Shown piece by piece: positions 1 through 5,334 of a stretch of 5,334 nt of DNA (position 1 is its first letter; each line of letters begins with the position of its first letter). The notes under the pieces were generated by a model. That model saw only the letters and a program-made list of their open reading frames with translations, was not told the DNA's origin and made no database searches. The stretch is taken from the NCBI GenBank assembly GCA_030621945.1, contig JAUXGS010000083.1, positions 1 to 5,334 of the forward strand. The letters run 5' to 3'. The position numbers and the translations under genes are program-made. Origin of the DNA: Methanosarcinales archaeon. Lineage in GTDB: Archaea; Halobacteriota; Syntropharchaeia; Alkanophagales; Methanospirareceae.

Positions 1-2075
<2,075 letters not shown>

Positions 2076-2229
2076 AGTTTCGATTATAGTAGTGTATCGT
2101 TACAAAGCAAAAGGTTTTTTCTTTAACAATTTTTTCTTTTCGTTTACCCAAAAAAAGAAAGCTTTATCAAAGAAATAGTTTTTCTTTTAGCACAGGTTTT
2201 CTTTTTTCTATCTAAAAAGAAAAAGTGTT
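2076..2229. other. AT-rich divergent spacer with repeated pyrimidine tracts
   Basis: This spacer separates the leftward GtrA gene from the rightward tRNA-Leu and contains no credible gene. It is dominated by T5-6CT3-4 tracts at 2115-2124, 2130-2140 and 2179-2188, a related TTTTCTTTTTT at 2197-2207, and purine counterparts at 2150-2161 and 2214-2225. Promoters for both flanking genes should lie here, but I could not pick a convincing TATA box for either. ATCTAAAAAG near 2210-2219 is a weak candidate that sits rather close to the tRNA. Confidence 0.7.
2197..2223. repeat. Perfect 10-bp inverted repeat
   Basis: TTTTCTTTTT at 2197-2206 is exactly complementary to AAAAAGAAAA at 2214-2223, with a 7-base loop between them. 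It ends seven bases before the tRNA-Leu acceptor stem. It could be a weak hairpin, a tRNA leader element or a protein-binding site. It could also be a by-product of the low-complexity tracts around it. The sequence does not decide between these. Confidence 0.6.
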
Positions 2230-2312
2230 GCGGAGGTTGCCGAGTGGACAAAGGCGTGAGGTTCAGGGCCTCATCCTGCAGGGGTTCGGGAGTTCGAATC
2301 TCCCCCTCCGCA
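2230..2312 (+). tRNA. tRNA-Leu (anticodon CAG)
   Basis: A complete class II tRNA of 83 bases. The acceptor arms GCGGAGG (2230-2236) and CCTCCGC (2305-2311) pair fully, followed by discriminator A at 2312, as leucine tRNAs require. The D arm is GCC/GGC around a GG-containing loop (2239-2255). The anticodon stem TGAGG/CCTCA (2257-2261, 2269-2273) encloses loop TTCAGGG with anticodon CAG at 2264-2266, which reads CUG. A 14-base variable arm (2274-2287) contains a short CCT/AGG stem. The T arm GGGAG/CTCCC encloses TTCGAAT (2288-2304). CCA is not encoded, as is common in archaea, and there is no intron. No oligo-T follows, so the transcript may run on into the MATE gene 81 bases downstream. Confidence 0.96.
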
Positions 2313-2315
2313 TAC

Positions 2316-2338
2316 TTGAATATACTCGTTGAGTTCAA
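2316..2338 (+). repeat. Small hairpin between tRNA-Leu and the MATE gene
   Basis: TTGA (2316-2319) pairs with TCAA (2335-2338), and ACTC (2324-2327) pairs with GAGT (2331-2334) around a three-base loop. The left side has a four-base bulge. It lies four bases after the tRNA and is not followed by T residues, so it is not an obvious terminator. It could mark tRNA 3' processing or be chance. Confidence 0.3.
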
Positions 2339-2344
2339 CCGGGC

Positions 2345-2353
2345 GTATAATTC
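2345..2353 (+). promoter_or_regulatory. Possible TATA-like element for the MATE gene
   Basis: GTATAATTC lies about 45 bases before the GTG start. With usual archaeal spacing, transcription would begin near 2374, giving a leader of about 20 bases that includes the ribosome binding site. AATTAAATAC at 2371-2380 also looks like a TATA box but is too close to the start codon. The gene may depend instead on readthrough from the tRNA. Confidence 0.3.
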
Positions 2354-2382
2354 TCGAATCACCATACAAAAATTAAATACAA

Positions 2383-2386
2383 GAGG
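2383..2386 (+). promoter_or_regulatory. Ribosome binding site fixing the MATE GTG start
   Basis: GAGG ends seven bases before GTG at 2394, a good spacing and match to the archaeal anti-Shine-Dalgarno. This site decides the start. The same frame stays open back to an ATG at 2244, but that ATG lies inside tRNA-Leu, so the upstream 50 codons are not coding. Confidence 0.75.
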
Positions 2387-2393
2387 CTCGCAC

Positions 2394-3800
2394 GTGACCA
2401 ATAAACAATCAGGGAAGGGCATTTCTGATGTGTCATCGCAGAAGAAGGAAACGAAGGGCGTTGAAACATTACTCGGTGATCCGAAAAAAGCCATTATCAA
2501 ACTTGCATTACCAATGATAGCGGCGATGTCTGTGCAAACAATCTACAACCTTGTTGATGCTTTTTGGGTTTCTGGTCTTGGTGTTGACGCACTCGCTGCT
2601 ATTGGTTTCGTCTACCCCTTTTTCTTTATGGCTATGGCACTGTCTAACGGGTTGGGCGTGGGTGCAGGGTCCGCTATATCCCGCAGGATTGGCGCTTGGG
2701 ATAAGATGGGTGCTGACAACGTAGCGGTTCATACAATCGTTATAATGTTGTTAATCGCAGTTGCTTTTACCATACCGCTTTTTGCTTTTGCTGACGAGTT
2801 ATTCGTCCTGATAGGCGCTGGTAAGACGGTAGGTATGGCTGTAGCGTATGGTCGGGTTATCTTTGCCGGCAGTATTCTTATATTTTTCACTAACATAGCG
2901 AATGCAATACTGCGGAGTGAGGGGGATGCCAAGCGAGCCATGTATGCCCTGGCATTGGGTGCAGGTCTGAATATCGTATTAGACCCTATTTTCATCTACA
3001 CGCTCGGTTTGGGTGTTGCAGGTGCTGCTTGGGCTACACTCGTATCATTGGGCATCTCGTCCATTATCATGCTAAACTGGCTGCTTATCAAAAAAGACAC
3101 CTATGTATCATTTAAGTTCAGCGACTTCAAATGCGATAAGGAAATTGTTAAGGATCTCTTCGGCGTTGGTCTGCCTGCTTCGGTGATGATGCTTTCCATG
3201 TCCTTCACGATCTTGATACTGAACGTCATAATAGTTATGGTGAGTAGCACAGACGGTGTGGCAATCTACTCTACTGGATGGCGGGTGGTAAGTATAGCAG
3301 TCCTGCCGACGATTGGTATCGCCACAGCAGTTGTCCCGGTAACGGGAGCTGCTTTTGGTGCACGCTCATTTGAGAAAGTAAGTATCGCTCATCTCTATGC
3401 AGTAAAGATCGGCTTTATGATGGAGACAGCTATAGCAGTGGCAACTTTCATTTTCGCGCCTCAGATAGCTGCGGTATTTACACAAGCCGAGGGGGCGGCA
3501 CATATAGCACCTGATTTGACAATTTTTCTCAGGATAATCTGTCTTTTATACCCGACAATATCATTTGGAATGCTCTCTGCCTCTGTTTTTCAAGGAACGG
3601 GAAAAGGGATGAATGCACTGTTGGTCACTGTTTTACGAACGCTTATACTAACTCCTTTGTTAGCAGTCATATTCGCTTTTAACCTTGGATTGGGTTTAGT
3701 GGGAATCTGGTGGGGCTTGGTTGCCGCAAACACCATTGGTGTGGCAGTAGCATTTTCATGGGTCCGGCTGTATATACGAGGGTTGATGAAAACAACGTAA
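2394..3800 (+). CDS. MATE-family efflux transporter
   Basis: A 468-residue multidrug and toxic compound extrusion protein. These are cytoplasmic-membrane antiporters that expel cationic or aromatic compounds in exchange for Na+ or H+. After a hydrophilic, lysine-rich start (1-32), the rest is hydrophobic and fits the family's twelve helices in two six-helix halves. Conserved stretches include VDAFWVSGLG (54-63) with ALAAIG after it, RSEGDAK at 174-180, GLNIVLDPIF at 191-200 near the end of the first half, GLPAS (259-263) opening the second half, and FQGTGKG (399-405), the second-half echo of the RSEGD region. The length is normal. GTG at 2394 is chosen because of the GAGG site seven bases upstream; the longer frame begins inside tRNA-Leu. 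The gene stands alone after the tRNA, with no regulator beside it, and ends at TAA just before an oligo-T tract. The substrate cannot be predicted. Confidence 0.93.
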   Translation: MTNKQSGKGISDVSSQKKETKGVETLLGDPKKAIIKLALPMIAAMSVQTIYNLVDAFWVSGLGVDALAAIGFVYPFFFMAMALSNGLGVGAGSAISRRIGAWDKMGADNVAVHTIVIMLLIAVAFTIPLFAFADELFVLIGAGKTVGMAVAYGRVIFAGSILIFFTNIANAILRSEGDAKRAMYALALGAGLNIVLDPIFIYTLGLGVAGAAWATLVSLGISSIIMLNWLLIKKDTYVSFKFSDFKCDKEIVKDLFGVGLPASVMMLSMSFTILILNVIIVMVSSTDGVAIYSTGWRVVSIAVLPTIGIATAVVPVTGAAFGARSFEKVSIAHLYAVKIGFMMETAIAVATFIFAPQIAAVFTQAEGAAHIAPDLTIFLRIICLLYPTISFGMLSASVFQGTGKGMNALLVTVLRTLILTPLLAVIFAFNLGLGLVGIWWGLVAANTIGVAVAFSWVRLYIRGLMKTT

Positions 3801-3801
3801 C

Positions 3802-3858
3802 TGCTCAATACTCGGTGGACTTATAAATCCAAATTTTTTTCCCGCTATTTATTGAGCA
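3802..3858. repeat. 9-bp inverted repeat in the convergent spacer
   Basis: TGCTCAATA (3802-3810) is exactly complementary to TATTGAGCA (3850-3858), enclosing the oligo-T terminator in a 39-base loop. An overlapping alternative pairs TACTCGG (3809-3815) with CCGAGTA (3888-3894). A third small hairpin lies at 3878-3896, GTT-ACT/AGT-AAC with one bulged T and a six-base loop. The spacer (3801-3918) holds no gene. Confidence 0.5.
3817..3840 (+). terminator. Oligo-T terminator after the MATE gene
   Basis: Shortly after the MATE stop codon, TGGA/TCCA bracket an AT-rich loop (3817-3832), followed by AAATTTTTTT with seven T residues (3834-3840). Archaeal RNA polymerase ends transcripts at such T tracts, with or without a hairpin. 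The hairpin is weak; the T run is the main evidence. Confidence 0.55.
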
Positions 3859-3918
3859 AGCAGATACATAGATAGCCGTTTACTGATCCGAGTAACAGCT
3901 TTACTTCTTCATCTTACG

Positions 3919-4290
3919 TTATGTTATCGTCGGCTGCGTAACTCCACCTAAAGCCTCTTGCAACTGCTGCTGTAACTGCTGATATCGCTTCTGTCCTCGC
4001 TCATCCTGTCGTTCCAGGGTCTTCTGCCTCAAGCCGTAGGTCTCCTTCTTCTCTGCCAGATCTTCCGTTACCTCATTCTTACTTGCTTTTATCATCAACT
4101 CGCCAATGTTCTTGTAGATCAACGCATTTTCCTCAACTTTTTCCAATTCCGCTAATGCATTCTCAGCATCTCGTAACAGAGCCTCTACTTGCATCTTTTG
4201 CCTTCCCAACGCTTCCATTTGAGCTTTAAGCTGCTGGAGCTGCGCAAGCAGATTTTGCACATGAGGCGGTATTTCCGCACTTCCACTCAT
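3919..4290 (-). CDS. pfdB: Prefoldin subunit beta
   Basis: A 123-residue archaeal prefoldin beta subunit. Four beta and two alpha subunits form a jellyfish-like hexamer in the cytosol that holds unfolded proteins between its coiled-coil tentacles and passes them to the thermosome. The sequence has the expected two coiled coils: an N-terminal helix (about 7-50, with IPPHVQNLLAQLQQL) and a C-terminal one (about 76-113, with EKKETYGLRQKTLERQ). They flank the short beta-hairpin region around YKNIGELMIKASKNEV (59-74), which is very typical of the family. The tail GGVTQPTIT is short and uncharged. The length is normal. The ATG is supported by GAGG (plus-strand CCTC at 4299-4302) eight bases upstream. 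The gene is transcribed toward the MATE gene and diverges from the PurD-like gene. No ribosomal or RNA polymerase gene is visible next to it. Confidence 0.95.
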   Translation of the reverse strand: MSGSAEIPPHVQNLLAQLQQLKAQMEALGRQKMQVEALLRDAENALAELEKVEENALIYKNIGELMIKASKNEVTEDLAEKKETYGLRQKTLERQDERGQKRYQQLQQQLQEALGGVTQPTIT

Positions 4291-4360
4291 TTTGTCATCC
4301 TCTTTCTTTATTTTACTATCTGATTTCGTATTTCAGCAAGTATTCTTTTGGCTCTTGCTA

Positions 4361-4370
4361 CATATAAATA
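4361..4370 (-). promoter_or_regulatory. TATA box in the pfdB / purD-like divergent spacer
   Basis: The plus strand reads CATATAAATA; the minus strand reads TATTTATATG, close to the archaeal TTTATATA consensus. On the minus strand it would start transcription near 4339 and give pfdB a leader of about 49 bases that includes its GAGG site, which fits well. On the plus strand it lies only 17 bases before the PurD-like ATG, too close for a standard start. It is therefore assigned to pfdB. Confidence 0.5.
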
Positions 4371-4378
4371 GATAAACC

Positions 4379-5334
4379 ATGAGTGGAGAAGGCGAGAAGG
4401 TAGGGGTATTGGTTATTTCTTACGGGTCGAGAGCGGCTGCGATGATTGATGCACTGTGCCGAAGCGAAGATTACAACGTGCAGTTATTTGTTGCGGACAA
4501 GCAGCGGAATCCGTTTAACGTGGAGCATGCGGGGAAGCATGTGGTCATTCCGGATTTGGACGTAGGAAAGATCTGCGAGTTCGTTGGGGCGAACAAGAAT
4601 GCGATAGATTTTGGTATCTGCGGTCCTGAGAAGCCGATAATCGCGGGTGTTAGAGACCTTATTGAGCGTAAGACTGGAGTGCCCATGATATGCCCTACGA
4701 AGCAGTACGCGATTGAAGAGAGCAAAGTTGCGCAGCGGTATCTGATTGAGAAATGCTGTCCCGAGGCCAATCCAAGCTTTAAAGTGTTTCATTGCACTGA
4801 GTATAAAACAGTAACTGACGTTAAAAAAGCTGTTTGGAGCTTTTTAGATGATATAGGAGACGAAGTTGCGGTCAAGCCAGATAAGCCGACAGCAGGCAAG
4901 GGCGTCGGTGTGTGGGGCGATCACTTCACCAGTAGAGCGCAGCTCTTTGAGCATTTCCGGTCGATCTTTGAGAGTGGCAGTGATGTGCTCGTTGAGGAGA
5001 AAGTAGAGGGGGAAGAGTCGAGTTTCCAGGCGTTCTGTGACGGTAAAAGAATCTCCGCCCTTCCTGACACGCGGGATTACAAACGCGCTTTTGATTTTGA
5101 TATGGGCCCTAACACAGGAGGAATGGGCTCTTATAAGGATAGAGAAGATTGGCTGCCGTTTGTTAGTAAACGAGATAGAGAAGAGGAGGAGAAGCTGGTT
5201 CAGCGAATTCTCAACGAACTGAGAGGTAACGGCGAGAATGAAGGGCTGCGAGGTATTCCGTTTTACGTTGCCTTTATGCATACGCGCGAAGGTGCAAAGA
5301 TACTGGAGATCAATAGTCGGCCAGGCGACCCGGA
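4379..5334 (+). CDS. PurD-like ATP-grasp ligase (phosphoribosylamine-glycine ligase family), 3' end cut
   Basis: PurD joins glycine to phosphoribosylamine with ATP, the second step of purine synthesis. The 318 complete codons here follow the PurD order: an N-terminal alpha/beta domain with CGPEKPIIAGV (81-91) and CPTKQYAIEESK (105-116), then the ATP-grasp fold with AVKPDKPTAGKGV (164-176), VEEKVEGEE (205-213), RDYKRAFDFD (232-241), MGPNTGGMGS (242-251) and EINSRPGDP (310-318) with the metal-binding Glu and Asn. About 110 residues are missing at the right edge. It departs from canonical PurD at several places: the first loop, normally GGGGREHA, is SYGSRAAA (14-21); GPT is CPT; EGSK is EESK; NCRFGDPE is NSRPGDP. 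It may be a genuine archaeal PurD or a paralogue with another substrate, so no gene symbol is given. ATG at 4379 is the only start that keeps the first beta strand; a stop lies in frame just upstream and no Shine-Dalgarno is seen. Confidence 0.85.
   Translation, partial: MSGEGEKVGVLVISYGSRAAAMIDALCRSEDYNVQLFVADKQRNPFNVEHAGKHVVIPDLDVGKICEFVGANKNAIDFGICGPEKPIIAGVRDLIERKTGVPMICPTKQYAIEESKVAQRYLIEKCCPEANPSFKVFHCTEYKTVTDVKKAVWSFLDDIGDEVAVKPDKPTAGKGVGVWGDHFTSRAQLFEHFRSIFESGSDVLVEEKVEGEESSFQAFCDGKRISALPDTRDYKRAFDFDMGPNTGGMGSYKDREDWLPFVSKRDREEEEKLVQRILNELRGNGENEGLRGIPFYVAFMHTREGAKILEINSRPGDP

Noticed and set aside
2197..2225. Inverted repeat as an intrinsic terminator
   Set aside because: No rightward gene ends before it, and the stem is almost entirely A-T, so a terminator role for a known transcript is not supported.
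2244..2393. A 50-codon N-terminal extension of the MATE protein
   Set aside because: It begins inside tRNA-Leu and translates the tRNA itself, giving the RASSCRGSGVRISPSA-type peptide often seen in misannotated tRNA frames. The GTG at 2394 has a good ribosome binding site and gives a normal family length.
2144..2500. Minus-strand frame of 118 codons
   Set aside because: It crosses tRNA-Leu in antisense, producing the familiar EIRTPEPLQDEALNLTPLS artefact, and then runs antisense to the MATE start. No family is recognisable.
2508..3808. Minus-strand frames of 72-88 codons within the MATE gene
   Set aside because: They are antisense shadows of the transporter with no recognisable features.
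4471..5281. Minus-strand frames of 99, 102 and 145 codons and one plus-strand frame of 61 codons
   Set aside because: All overlap the PurD-like gene in other frames. That gene carries clear conserved motifs along its whole length; these show none.

Overview
The window looks like a piece of a euryarchaeal chromosome, most likely from the methanogen / anaerobic-methanotroph side of the group; that placement is a guess. The archaeal evidence is a prefoldin beta subunit gene, a class II tRNA-Leu without an encoded CCA end, TATA-like boxes instead of bacterial -35/-10 promoters, and little or no leader before some start codons. A bacterial-type DNA gyrase B gene fits, since many euryarchaea carry gyrase. 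The content is housekeeping and transport. I see no transposon, CRISPR array, phage gene or obvious defence system.

Layout from left to right. Positions 1-1587, minus strand: gyrB, cut by the left edge, with 529 codons present and about the last 100 residues missing. Positions 1650-2075, minus strand: a small four-helix GtrA-family membrane protein. Positions 2076-2229: a very AT-rich divergent spacer with repeated pyrimidine/purine tracts and a perfect 10-bp inverted repeat. Positions 2230-2312, plus strand: tRNA-Leu(CAG). Positions 2394-3800, plus strand: a MATE-family multidrug/Na+ antiporter starting at GTG behind a clear ribosome binding site. Its open frame runs back into the tRNA by chance. 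Positions 3801-3918: a convergent spacer with an oligo-T tract and several inverted repeats. Positions 3919-4290, minus strand: pfdB. Positions 4291-4378: a short divergent spacer with a TATA box. Positions 4379-5334, plus strand: a PurD-like ATP-grasp ligase, cut by the right edge.

The genes do not form one pathway. GyrB gives DNA supercoiling, GtrA probably moves or helps use lipid-linked sugars, the tRNA reads CUG leucine codons, MATE exports cationic compounds, prefoldin delivers unfolded proteins to the thermosome, and the PurD-like enzyme belongs to purine synthesis or a derived ligase function. The points most worth a second look are the PurD-like protein, whose N-terminal substrate loop departs from canonical PurD while its ATP-grasp core is intact; the lack of any oligo-T between tRNA-Leu and the MATE gene, which suggests co-transcription; and the repeat-rich spacers.
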